A stretch of DNA of 64,000 bases, taken from the NCBI GenBank assembly GCA_949130495.1, contig OX422211.1:537089372-537153371 (forward strand). Direction: 5' to 3'. A program made the position numbers and the translations under genes. The notes below the pieces were generated by a model. The model saw only the letters and a program-made list of their open reading frames with translations. It made no database searches and was not told where the DNA came from. Origin of the DNA: Sambucus nigra. Its lineage: Eukaryota > Streptophyta > Magnoliopsida > Dipsacales > Adoxaceae. Shown here piece after piece: positions 54,190 through 64,000 of this stretch; the first letter of the stretch is position 1, and each line of letters opens with the position of its first letter.

Positions 54190-55610
54190 GTTATGGGGAT
54201 AACATCTTAGGTGATGACCTCAGACCTTCATAACATCACTCGGTAGTGAAGAGGTCTGAGCTCAGACACCTTAGTAGATGACCTCAGACCCTAACATCAA
54301 TAATTTGGTGAGATTAATTATGAGGATAACATCTTAGGTGATGACCTCAGACCTTCATAACATCACTCGGTGGTGAAGAGGTCTGAGCTCAGACACCTTA
54401 GTAGATGACCTCAGACCCTTAACATCATTAATTTGGTGAAATTAATTATGAGAATAACATCTTAGGTGATGACCTCAGACCTTCATAACATCACTCGGTG
54501 GTGAAGAGGTCTGAGCTCAGACACCTTAGTAGATGACCTCAGACCCTTAACATCATTAATTTGGTGAAATTAATTATGAGAATAACATCTTAGGTGATGA
54601 CCTCAGACCTTCATAACATCACTCGGTGGTGAAGAGGTCTGAGCTCAGACACCTTAGTAGATGACCTCAGACCCTAACATCTTTAATTTGGTGAGATTAG
54701 TTATGAGGATAACATCTTAGGTGATGACCTCAGACCTTCATAACATCACTCGGTGGTGAAGAGGTCTGAGCTCAGACACCTTAGTAGATGACCTCAGACC
54801 CTAACATCATTAATTTGGTGAGATTAATTATGAGGATAACATCTTAGGTGATGACCTCAGACCTTCATAACATCACTCGGTGGTGACGAAGTCTGAGCTC
54901 AGACACCTTAGTAGATGACCTCAGACCCTTAACATCATTAATTTGGTGAAATTAAATATGAGGATAACATCTTAGGTGATGACCTCAGACCTTCATAACA
55001 TCACTCGGTGGTGACGAGGTCTGAGCTCAGGCACCTTAATAGATGACTTCAGACCCTTAGCATCATTAATTTGGTGAGATTAATTATGAGGATAACATCT
55101 TAGGTGATGACCTCAGACCTTCATAACATCACTCGGTGGTGACGAGGTCTGAGCTCAGACACCTTAGTAGATGACCTCAGACCCTTAACATCATTAATTT
55201 GGTGAAATCAATTATGAGGATAACATCTTAGGTGATGACCTAAGACCTTCATAACATCACTCGATGGTGATGAGGTCTGATCTCAGGCACCTTAATAGAT
55301 GGCCTCAGACCCTTAACATCATTAATTTTGTGAGATTAATTATAAGGATAACATCTTAGGTGATGACCTCAAACCTTCATAACATCACTCGGTGGTGACG
55401 AGGTCTCAGCTCAGACACCTTAATAGATGACCTCACACCCTTAACGTCATTAATTTGGTGAGATTAATTATGAGGATAACATCTTAGGTGATGACCTCAG
55501 ACCTTCATAACATCACTCAGTGGTGAAGAGGTCGGAGCTCAGACACCTTAGTAGATGACCTCAGACCCTAATAACAATTCGGTGGTGAAGAGGTCTGAGG
55601 TCAGGATTAT
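54190..55610. repeat. tandem array, 11 copies of a ~127.5-bp unit
   Basis: AACATCTTAGG begins at 54201, 54328, 54456, 54584, 54711, 54838, 54966, 55094, 55222, 55350 and 55478, spacing 127-128 bp. Copies are very similar. Each has the 14-bp perfect palindrome GTCTGAGCTCAGAC and CTCAGACCT pairing with AGGTCTGAG across the CATCACTCGGTGGTG loop region. It lies between pol's end and the end of the antisense gene. Confidence 0.98.
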
Positions 55611-55735
55611 TGGTTGAGTATAAACAAGATATCATTGCAACAAAATAATAGAAGAGATCATATGGCATTAAGTAAAATTAAGTGAAGACAGTCCTCCTCA
55701 GAGGTTGATATATAGAAATAACAAATATTCAGCAA

Positions 55736-58240
55736 TTACAGAAGTTCCATGGTGTTACAAGCTACAAACATTGACTGAAAAATCCTAAGGGTTTGAGGGG
55801 GGACATTAACATCCTCGGCCTGATTGGCTTGATCCAGATTAGTCACCTCGGTTGCGTCATCAAGATGGTATGCCCCTCCGACCTCCGTCCCTCCCAAAGT
55901 TACAGTCTCAGCTGGAGCAGTAGCCTCGTCCTCAACCTCTTGAAGAGCCTGTGCAAATTAAGGATCAGCAAAGTCGAGACCCACAAAGTCAGAGGCCTAT
56001 AAAGTACCGACCTCCCTCTCCCTGACTTTAGCCCATTTAATAGTGGCCTTGATACCTCTTTCAAGATATTCAAAGCCGAAGCCCATGAACTCGTCTGAGG
56101 TTTTGTAGTCAGAAATTATTTTCTCTGAGGCGTCTTCAAGGGCAGCCTTGACAGCCGAGTTGACCTTCTACTGCAGAGCATTATCTTTGGCCTTCAAGGA
56201 TTTAGTGTGATCTTTGACGAGCTGGGAGATGTCCTTATCCAAACCCTTCACCTTATTCTCAGAGTTTTGCAGCTCTGATTTCAGACGATCAATCTCGTCA
56301 TTCAGGGCGCTCTGAACCTTCTCGCCTCTTGCCCCTTTTGGATGAGGGGCAATTTCCTCAGAGTCCAGTTTGATAAGTGGTGCACAACAACCACTCCCTG
56401 CACATTTTATGAAGAGGTTAAGATGAAGAAAATCAAGATGTTGCACTAAAATAATTTCTGAAGAGAGATCATGACATACTTGAACGGCTCTATGAAGGCC
56501 AAACTCAACCAGTAATTGGGTATCCAGAGACCTGAAAAAGCGCTTGTCAGCCTCGGTCATTATAGAGCCGATGGAATCAAGGGCCTGAAGACTGTGGCTG
56601 ATAATGCTATCAGACAATTTCAGCTGATTCAGGCGGGCCGACAGGGCATCAGCCGAGGAGATTGGGATTGTAGTATCAGTGGCCTTTTTCTGTTGCAAGG
56701 TCGGCCTCTCATCCTTAGGGGCATGGCCTTATGGGGCCCTCTTCTTTGAAGCCTGTGATTTTGATATAGAGGGAACTTGGGGAGGAGAGTTCAAGCCGGC
56801 TTTCTTGGCAAGTCTCGCTAAGCTAGGTGCAGCCATCTCCCACAGCTCGTCCGAGATGCCTTGTGGTCGCTCTGCAAAAGTTAAAAGATATGGTTTAGAG
56901 ATCAGATATGAATGAGTTTAGAGGTTAAACTTAAAATAAAAGTTCTTACCAAAGTGGACAAGGGGACTTCTACCTAGGCCCGTCCCCGAGAGATAATGGG
57001 GGGTCAGCAAATATTCAAACTTAACAACTAGACCATGTGCCCCTTAGTCTTGTAGGGCTTGCACCTTCTGGATATTATGAAGACTTAGACTAGGGTCGGC
57101 TCTGGCATACATGGTGGCCTTACCCCATTTGAGGGGTATCCTCGGCTCAAGGGTGGACGAGGGAAGGCATGGGCCAAATTCCCATGGTCCAGAGGCAAAG
57201 AAATAACGGGGCTTCTTATTATGGTTTGAGGTCTGAGTTACCTGGAGCATTTTCTTCTCAGGCTTCCGAGCTACAAAATGATAGTAGCTCGGATGGTTTT
57301 TGGCCAAGGTTGGGACATAACAACCAACGAAGACCTGAACTGGGAGGTCAGAGTGGTGGACTGCCCTCCACAAGATAATGGCCCCTATGATGACTCTCCA
57401 GGCATTGGGGGATAGCTGTGAGGGGGACAAATTGATATAAGAGAGAATGGACTTGATAATGGGATGGATGGGTAGGCGAAACCGTAACTTAAACATCTGC
57501 TCATACAAGAAGATTTCTCCGTCTCGACCGTGATAAGACCTCTCTTCCCTCAGAGGTCTCCTTAATTTTATAGAAGGACTAATGGAGTACAAATATCTGA
57601 AGCAGAGAAGATCCACCTTAGTTACCGTGCTCTCGATCTCGGCCTCCTCAGAGACGTCCACATCGCTTTCAGCATCTTTATCATCATCAAGCTCAACGTC
57701 GATCGGAGCAGATATAGATGGGTTACTAGCAAATCTCTGAGTGAACTCTGCCCCTGTAACGGCCGACAGAGGGACGACATCAAGTATGGGTGGTATAGCC
57801 ACACTCGGCCCAACAATTTCAACCTCTGAGGAAGAGGCTGAGGTGCTTGAGCTATTATGAGATGAGGCTCGGCTGGAGACCTCGACCTGATCAGGGTCCT
57901 TACCAGGCCGAGGTGTGAAGTCCATGGCCTCCTAAAATGAGTCCACAAACATAGGGTCTGAGGTGGAAGATTCAGACTCAGACATTGGTATGGGGTCGGC
58001 AAGGACCTCTGTCTGATAGAAGAACTCTGGGGGATCAGGATATATCACCTTAAGAGGTGGGGGAAAGATAGGTCTAATGGGAAATTCTTGCCACCTACGA
58101 GCCTCCTCTTGTGCCCTTTCTATTTGCCTAATCTTTTCTAGAGTCTTCTCTCTAAGAGAGTGGAAATCCTCAAGAAGCTGGTATAAAGGTCTGAGAATCA
58201 GAGGCCGATCCTAAACTTGGGAATAACTCCTAAAACTACA
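55736..58240 (-). pseudogene. antisense gene of element D (decayed homologue of C's)
   Basis: Minus strand. The main exon (about 58190-56950) has MDFTPRPGKDPDQVE, acidic Ser-rich parts and the gypsy-type transposon block FRLPIHPIIKSILSYINLSP / LSPNAWRVIIGAII, matching C's PNSWRIINGV. Its donor (TTTG then GTAAGAA at 56949) and acceptor (TTTTGCAG before 56871) form a 78-nt phase-1 intron, as after the same domain in C. A second donor, CAA then GTATGT near 56480, gives a coiled-coil part (EIDRLKSELQNSENKVKG). Then GFGFEYLERGIKATIKWAK and an acidic tail ending at TAA 55736. At least six in-frame stops (two in the main exon, four later) make it a pseudogene. The 5' end near 58200 is uncertain; an acceptor-like TTTGTAG lies at about 58235. 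Confidence 0.75.
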
Positions 58241-58539
58241 AACATGATTGGTTTGTAAAGTAAAAAAATCTAAAGATCAAACTTAGAAGTTTAAAGCGAA
58301 TATTGTTCGCCTGAAACTATGGTGCTCGCCGGAAAACGATGAAACTCGCTAGAAAATGCAAACCAAAAGCGAAAAAAGTAAATGGAAGGGAGAAAGTACC
58401 TGGAAATGAAACGATGAGGGACAATGAAGAAAATTCGCGAAAAAACCAATAATGCCTCTGCAGTAGAGCCTTGATTAGAAGTGATTTAGAGAGAGAAATT
58501 ACAGGAAGAAATCGTGCACATGAGAGAAGAAATGAAGAA

Positions 58540-58600
58540 GGAGGGAAAAAGGGTTTTGAAACCCTTAAATACATGGGCACGTTTCCCGAGGCCCATTATT
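58540..58600 (-). promoter_or_regulatory. possible TATA of D's antisense gene
   Basis: On the minus strand TGTATTTAAGGG lies at about 58562-58573, the counterpart of TATTTAAAC in C. Weak by itself; the agreement between C and D is the support. Confidence 0.35.
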
Positions 58601-58749
58601 GCCTTGGAAGCCCCAAAGGGCGGCTGACAGCACACGCCTACCAAGCGAGCATACTCCAACATTGGACAAGTGTCAAGAAAGTATTGGTTCATAAGAAGAC
58701 AGGCCTCGGATGCGCACTAATCCCCTAGTCACCTTCCCTCACATATGAC

Positions 58750-58766
58750 TAAGGGCTGGGGGTGAT
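58750..58766 (+). other. polypurine tract of element D
   Basis: TAAGGGCTGGGGGTGAT directly before the 3' LTR. Confidence 0.7.
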
Positions 58767-59697
58767 TGATATGCCCCAAGTGTGACCTCGACCTAGGGAC
58801 ACCAACCTCGGCCGAGATGATGGCCGAGATAATGGCCGACTCTGGATAAGCCATGGGCCCGCGATATCAGCCCTCAGCCTTAGTAAGGTCGGCCCAAGCC
58901 GAAACTACCACTTACATCTCCAATGGACACTACGCGCATCAGAGGAATCAACAACATTCTCGTATACCTCGATATGGCAACCTCGGTCGGGTGTAGGCCG
59001 AGCTGACAAGAAGCCCTAGTAAACTCCATCATGGAATCAGCTCAACCTCAGCTGAGGCTGACCCCAGCATACTGTCTCGGATGAGATCAGGCCGAGACCC
59101 CCTATGGCACATCTCAGATTGAACGAATACCAAGCCTTTACAACTCGGCCTCTCCCAGGCCGAGGTCATGCACCAATATGGCAGCCGAGCATCTGTTTAC
59201 ATTTGGATAAGGACACGTGGGCACAAATCAGTTGTAACAAGATTATTCTCCACACATGGGGAGAATATTTCGTCATCATTCCTTACCTGTGACAGTGACA
59301 GGTGGCTCCCCCTATTGGTGAGGCTAACACACATGTGCATATTACATGCATGGGGGTACACTACACCCCCTAAGTACTAAATATATAGAGGTCATCCTCT
59401 ACCTTGCGGAGCATCCAGAATTAGCAACCCTAGCTGAAACTCTGTTCGAATACATAGTAGAGAGAGAAATATTGAGAGATTGTATATATGGCCATTAGAG
59501 CCCCCATACAGTGATACACACCATACACTCTCACAGTGGACGTAGGCCAGATTGGCTAAACCACTTACATGATGGTGTTGATTCCTCTTCTCCTCACCTC
59601 CTTCTACTATATGTGTATATATTCCTATGCTGCCATTGTTAACATTGAACTAAGCTCATAAACACCTTGAAAGGTGGTGCTGTTTCTGGCATCATCA
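58767..59697 (+). repeat. 3' LTR of element D
   Basis: 931 bp, TGATATGCCCC to GCATCATCA. Many differences from the 5' LTR are C/T or G/A changes, as expected from decay at methylated cytosines. Confidence 0.95.
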
Positions 59698-59760
59698 ATT
59701 GTGACAAATACTTATAATATTATCATGGTCAATGACCGTGACACGTCCGTGATAAATTGT
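59698..59760. repeat. CACTA subterminal repeats (right part, after D)
   Basis: ATTGTGACAAAT resumes the split repeat. CATGGTCAATGACCGTGACACG and CCGTGATAAAT follow, further half-sites of the same motif. Confidence 0.75.
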
Positions 59761-59835
59761 TCAGTAAAAAATTCCTGCGCTTTCTTTTTTCCCACCTTTT
59801 TTTTATTTTCCCTCTCTTCCTCTCTCTAGGCGATT

Positions 59836-59837
<2 letters not shown>

Positions 59838-59902
<65 letters not shown>
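59838..59902. repeat. (CT)n microsatellite
   Basis: About 30 CT repeats, with one interruption near 59890. Confidence 0.97.
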
Positions 59903-59959
59903 AAGGTAGGTTTTTTCCTCTCTTTCTCTTTCATTTCTATACGTGTGTATATATATGTA

Positions 59960-60170
59960 TGTGGTGGGTGGAGGGGGGGGGGGATGGGGTGGTGAGGGCG
60001 GGGTGTGTGTGTGTGTGCAGGTGTGCGTTTGTGTGTGGTGGGGTGGGGGTGGTGGGTTGAGGGGGGAATGGGGGTGGGGTGGTGTGTGTGTGTGTGTGCA
60101 GGTGTGTGCGACGGGGGGAAGGGTGCAGGGGGTTGGGTGTTGGAGGTGGGGGCGGGTGTGTGTGGTGGGA
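59960..60170. repeat. G-rich/(GT)n low-complexity region
   Basis: Runs of G (12 at about 59972-59983) alternate with GT repeats and GGGGTGG words. G-quadruplex forming potential is high. Frames of 86 and 150 aa across it are artefacts. Confidence 0.9.
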
Positions 60171-60179
60171 TATCTTAAC

Positions 60180-61096
60180 AATTGTATAGCTTTAATTTTG
60201 TAACTTTAATTATATAGTTTTAGATGAAAGTAAATTAATAATTAGTGCCCATTTCATATGAAAGTAGGATTTCCCCTCATTGTAAATTAATAATTGTATA
60301 CTTTAATTGTTAGTTTAATTGACGAAATGAATTAATTGTGTAGATGATTTAGAAGGAGTACGGGATACACATTTGTTGTTGACATTGCTGTTGGATTATT
60401 TTGTTTAGTAAATGTTGGGTTGGTTATTTTTAAAAGTGGCATGACCACTGAATTATTTTCCATATGGGGGTGAGATTTTTCAACTTTTTTTGAAAATTAA
60501 TTTGTATATCGAACAATATATGTATAGTATGATAATTAAATGAAACATACTTGAAACTAAATATAGTGCGCATAAATACTAGCCTTCCAGTTCTTATGCG
60601 TACGCATTCAATAGCTCTTAGACCCGTTCGAGAGTCATTACCCCTGTAATGAGATCTCTCAAATTTTCCCGTTTGGACACTTTGAGACTGTATAAGTTCT
60701 GTATAATATTCTTAGTGGCTTAAAGTTGTTACTTTTGGAGGAAGTTCTGCAGTCGTATCTTAATGTTCTCTGGGTACATACTAGATTGACAAGTGTGACT
60801 GTTATTTCAATTGATCAATTGAAATGACACTCATACTTGCCAATCTACATTGTGTACTTGGAGAACTATGGGGATATGCTATCGAATTGTTTTCAAATCA
60901 TAATAATGTGCATGAGATGTTAAGTATATTATAGAAAAATGCGGTTTTGAATGGGATAGTACCACTCACCCTTTAGAGGAAATAGAAATTTCTATTATAA
61001 ATTGAATTTGAATATAAATAAGACATAATTAAATGAAACATAATATAAATCTAAGTTTTGTTTACCTTTAATAGGTGATTAGTTGTGGTAGTTGTG
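60180..61096. other. CACTA 5' non-coding region before transposase
   Basis: AT-rich, no gene. Contains a 102-nt inverted repeat (60765-60866), listed separately. Confidence 0.5.
60765..60866. repeat. 102-nt imperfect inverted repeat (hairpin)
   Basis: TTTCAATTGATCAATTGAAA at the centre (60805-60824) is a perfect palindrome. Outward, TAGATTGACAAGTGTGA pairs with TCATACTTGCCAATCTA with two mismatches. Then GTTCTC..GGGTACA pairs with TGTACTT..GAGAAC. Arms total about 50 bp each. Confidence 0.85.
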
Positions 61097-61409
61097 ATGG
61101 GATATCCGAAATACAAAGAGTGGATGGGTGAGACAAATAGAATTTGGGGATGTGTTTCGCAGAGGTGCTAACGAATGTGTGAAATATGCGAAGAGATGTC
61201 ATAATGATGAAGAGTTTTCGTGTCTGTGTGCTAGGTGTAAGAATGGTAAGGTGTTTGAGTGAAAAATAGTTGAACTACATTTGTTAAGATCGGGTATGCA
61301 AGACAGTTATCAATTTTAGAGTTTTCAGGGTGAATTGAAAGTTCCTTTTTCCCCCGACCAACCTTCAACAAGTAGAATAGATGTATAAGGGGACGACGTA
61401 GATCATAAT
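61097..61409 (+). pseudogene. CACTA transposase N-terminal region (transposase-associated domain)
   Basis: ATG 61097 gives MGYPKYKEWMGETNR. A one-base shift near 61137 leads to FGDVFRRGANECVKYAKR and SCLCARCKNGKVFE, matching the Transposase-associated domain with its CxxC..C pattern (family recalled). Stops at 61259 and 61317 break it. It is in frame with the next part. Confidence 0.6.
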
Positions 61410-62303
61410 ATGTTAAAGTATTTAGTTGATGATGCGTACGGAGTTTATGTAGCAGAGGAGAATGAGGTTACTGATTATGTAGAAGATTCAAGTGCTCATG
61501 AAGATATCACGATAAAACTTGACGATGACTACCAAAGTTTAAAATTTAAGGCGACCCAACAGTTATACTCTGGCTATGAGAAAGATCAAATAACTTTACA
61601 TGCCATGGTTGGTTTGCACAATTTGAAGAAGCAATACAGTTTGTCTGGTAATAGCATGACAGGAATTCTGAAATGGGCGAAAGGCTTATTACCCAAAGAG
61701 AATACACTTCCAACTAGCTATCATGTTATGAAGAACAGTTTGAAAGGTTTGGGAATGAAGTATAAATGTATTCATGCTTGTGTGTATGACTTCATACTAT
61801 ACCAAAAGGAGTATGAAAATCTCGATCATTGTCCGGTATGTGATGAACCTAGATATGTCCAATCTACTAGTAAGGAAGGCACAAGCTCAAAAGTGCCTCA
61901 AAAAGTTATGAAATATTTTCCCGTTGGGCCTAGATTAAAGCGATTTTTCACAGTACCATGGATAGCAAAGGAAATGACTAGGCATGCTAGGGCAGAAGTA
62001 GGGGGTAATATCATGTGTCATCCTATTGATTCTACTACTTGGAGGAGGATGAATTTTGAGTATCCCGATTTTGGTCGAGAACAACGCAACATTCGTTTGG
62101 CTATATCAACATATGGTTTCAATCCATTTGGAAATCTAAGCACCAATCAGAGTGTATGGCCAGTGATCCTAGCCCCACTCAACCTCCCTGCTTCACAGTG
62201 TATGAGACCTGAATTTTTTACGATGGCTTTGTTGATATCAAGGCCAAAGGCACCAAGTGATGACATCAATGTCTACCTGGCTCCTTTGGTAGAAGAATTT
62301 TAA
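61410..62303 (+). pseudogene. CACTA TNP2-type transposase, part 1
   Basis: 297 codons open from ATG 61410. Domain order of the TNP2 family (PF02992 type): LYSGYEKDQITLHAMVGL, a CPVCDEPRYV block, KVPQKVMKYFPVGPRLKRFF, HARAEVGGN, then DFGREQRNIRLAISTYGFN (the 'GxR.N.R..L..DGFNPF' segment) and SVWPVILAPLNLP. The frame is broken at 62303 by TAA, and sense resumes after a shift. Confidence 0.85.
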
Positions 62304-62937
62304 TGAGTTGTGGGAAGAGGGTGTGCAATCATTTGACTCTTTTAGAAAAGAAGAGTTTATGCTGATAGCTATGTTGATGTGGGAATTCATGATTTTCCAG
62401 CTTATGGGACATTATCCGGTTGTGTATTACATGGTTATTTGGGGTGTCCTATTTATGGAGAGGAGACTGAATCTCTTCGTCTATCCTTTAGCTCAAAAAA
62501 TGTATGCCATTGCCACAGGCGGTTTTTACCCCCGGCTCATAGTTTAAGATCAGAGAAAAGTTTCAATTTTTAATTGGGCGGGGTTGAACATAGGCTTCCG
62601 CCGAGAAAACTTTTGGATCCAGAAATTAAAAGTAAATCTTCTGAATGTGGCCCTAATATGCCAGGTAAGAATCCCAAATTTAAGAACGTCAATCATAAGA
62701 AGACCCCAACTGGGAATGAAACTGAGACAAGAAAGGCATGGTCTCGGAGGTCAATTTTATTTGACTTGCCTTATTGGAAGAATAACCCGGTGCGCCATGT
62801 ATTGGATGTGATGCATGCAGAGAAGAACTTAGTTGAACATATTGTGGGCACTTACCTTGGGGGGAGTCATTCGAAGGATGGAGAAAATGCACGAAAAAAC
62901 CTTAAATCATTGAAACTTAAGCCACAACTATGATTGA
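62304..62937 (+). pseudogene. CACTA TNP2-type transposase, part 2
   Basis: Frame at 62379: FPAYGTLSGCVLHGYLGCP, then the CHCHRRFLPP element (Cys/His). A stop at 62571 separates it from 62574-62933: SRRSILFDLPYW, RHVLDVMHAEKNLVEHIVGT, the TNP2 'HNLDVMHIEKNV' block with SKDGENARKN. Several shifts, no functional product. Confidence 0.85.
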
Positions 62938-63675
62938 AAGAAGATAGTAGGGGAAAGACAATAATTCCCCTTGGTGCGTTTACTTTGATGAGTGGGGAAA
63001 GAAAGGTGTTTTTAGGTGCAATATATAAATTGAAGGGCCCATATACTTTTTCATCCAACTTGTAAAGGATTGTGAATTATGCTACTCATGATTTACATAA
63101 GTGTAAGTCCCACGAATGGCATGTGATCATGCAATTGGTTCCTCTATTGTTGAAGCACCATTTCTCAAAGCACAAGGATTTGTGGAGGGCTATTATGCAA
63201 ATTAGTATTACCTTCTCCCTCTTGTGTGAGAAGTTAGTCAATGGAGAACACATAGTGGTCGCAAAATTGGCGGTGACCGAAGAGATTTGTGTATTGGAGA
63301 AGTACTTTCCCCCCAACATTCTTTAACATAAGTGTTCATCTGTTAGTACACCTATGCGACAAGGCACTTCTTTGTGGTCCAGTTAGATATCGGTGGATGT
63401 ATCCGTTTGAAAGATTGATGAAAGTTTTTAAAGATCACGTCAAGAATACGCGATACGTTGCAGGATCAATTGCAGAGGAATACATCCCCGTGGAGTCATC
63501 AATATATACTCCGGAATATATGCCTGACTCGACTAGTGTTGATGACACTAATGAGTTCATCGATGATGGTGGTCATGTGATGGGAAAACGAGTGAAATTA
63601 ACGAGTTCGCAACATGAACAAGTAGCTCGTTATCTATTTGACACACATGGAGATGTCGATGGATGGAAAAAGTAA
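62938..63675 (+). pseudogene. CACTA transposase C-terminal part (DUF4218-like)
   Basis: HKCKSHEWHVIMQLVPLLL and AIMQISITFSLLCEK (63072-63326) then, after a shift, FFNISVHLLVHLCDKALL, GPVRYRWMYPFERLMKVFK and GSIAEEYIPVES (63289-63560), the DUF4218 hallmarks that follow TNP2. It ends ..DGWKK at 63675. AAAAAGTAAGT at 63668-63678 looks like a splice donor, so the next exon may lie to the right. Confidence 0.85.
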
Positions 63676-64000
63676 GTTTCGATTATTATAATGTTTAACA
63701 TTATTTTAGATTATTTTATACATGATTAATTTTGTAATATATAAAAAATATGAAGCCTGTGAGAACAATAAAAGATGAAAAATAATGGTACAATCAGACA
63801 ACAAATTTAGGTTGTGGTTGACACAAGAGGTAGTTATATTGAAAATAGTCGTTATATAACTGGACCCTTGTTCGTGGCACAAGATTAAAAAAAGTATCGA
63901 TTGAACGGTTACATTTTTTGATGCTAAAGTGTACGAGGAAAGTACAAATGTACAAAACTCAGGCATTTCATAAAAGGCTCTTACATTCTTTCGAGCGAGC
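63676..64000 (+). other. likely transposase intron / downstream CACTA sequence
   Basis: Begins GTAAGTTTCG, AT-rich, no further domain seen. It continues beyond the window edge. Confidence 0.4.

Larger units (their letters stand above)
47062..59697 (+). mobile_element. Element D: Tat-lineage Ty3-gypsy retrotransposon, decayed
   Basis: LTRs at 47062-47992 and 58767-59697 are both 931 bp and differ at about 35 positions by eye (near 3.8%). Flanks ATCGT and ATTGT are a near target duplication. PBS TGGCGTCGTCTGTGGGA, one base from C's. Gag-pol has the same domain order as C, including the archaeal-type RNase H, but with stops, shifts and a deletion. A long tandem array and a decayed antisense gene lie between pol and the 3' LTR. 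Confidence 0.95.
46876..64000 (+). mobile_element. CACTA (En/Spm) transposon, interrupted by element D, runs off the window
   Basis: The 5' end is taken as CAGTACACCAAAATGG (46876), one base from the usual CACTAC start. It is directly followed by a cluster of palindromic subterminal repeats (46917-47061, resuming at 59698-59760). The transposase region (61097-63675) is of the TNP2 type. The 3' end lies outside, so terminal inverted repeats and 3-bp target duplication cannot be checked. The element D insertion splits the subterminal array. Confidence 0.75.

Noticed and set aside
54190..55610. CRISPR-like regular repeat array
   Set aside because: Units are contiguous with no unique spacers, and the context is a plant retrotransposon.
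59729..60203. Pro/Thr/His-rich and Gly/Val-rich open frames
   Set aside because: Low-complexity G/T and C/A tract translated; no start context or domain.

Overview
This window is plant (most likely eudicot) repeat DNA. The evidence is nested LTR retrotransposons of the SIRE-like Copia, Athila and Tat lineages, a CACTA (En/Spm) transposon with a TNP2-type transposase, tRNA-Met and tRNA-Asp type primer-binding sites, and long AT-rich decayed stretches. I found no host protein gene, tRNA, rRNA or CRISPR array. All calls are made by eye from sequence and family knowledge; no database search was possible.

Layout. 1-5560: an old minus-strand Ogre/Tat-like remnant (gag fragment, then LTR/leader with a 4-copy ~165-bp tandem repeat). 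5640-6410: a decayed minus-strand Ty3/gypsy RT fragment. 6419-12399: a minus-strand SIRE-like element ('L1') rearranged so that one LTR has a PPT on one side and a PBS on the other. One of its LTRs holds a 1.6-kb solo-LTR-like insertion, the other a 1.4-kb GGCCTGTTTGG-ended DNA transposon. 12400-14300: minus-strand gypsy gag-PR remains. 14300-19578: mostly unrecognisable AT-rich DNA with LTR-like stretches. 19581-21569: plus-strand gypsy gag-PR-RT, cut off by the start of another LTR (21570).

22906-45333 is a four-level nest. Element A (SIRE-like, non-autonomous, gag remnant only) was hit by element B (Athila-type, non-autonomous, an acidic ORF of unknown function), which was hit by element C (28021-40081). 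C is a young Tat element: its 616-bp LTRs differ at 5 positions and it has a perfect GTCCC target duplication. C has gag-PR-RT-RNaseH-aRNaseH-INT in one frame broken by two TGA codons. On the opposite strand it carries an intact gene of four putative exons whose three GT-AG introns keep frame, predicting a protein of about 1066 aa.

46876-64000 is a CACTA transposon (palindromic subterminal repeats, then a broken TNP2 transposase) that runs off the right edge. A second, older Tat element D (47062-59697) sits inside its subterminal repeat array. D repeats C's plan: gag-pol on plus, then a tandem array (11 copies of a ~127.5-bp unit with a 14-bp palindrome), then a convergent antisense gene, here decayed, with a phase-1 intron after the same conserved domain.

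The most interesting system is this convergent antisense gene in two Tat elements, separated from pol in both by hairpin-forming tandem repeats. The second is an array of CGTTCGAACG-type palindromes at about two- and three-turn spacing just upstream of the TATA box in SIRE-like LTRs.
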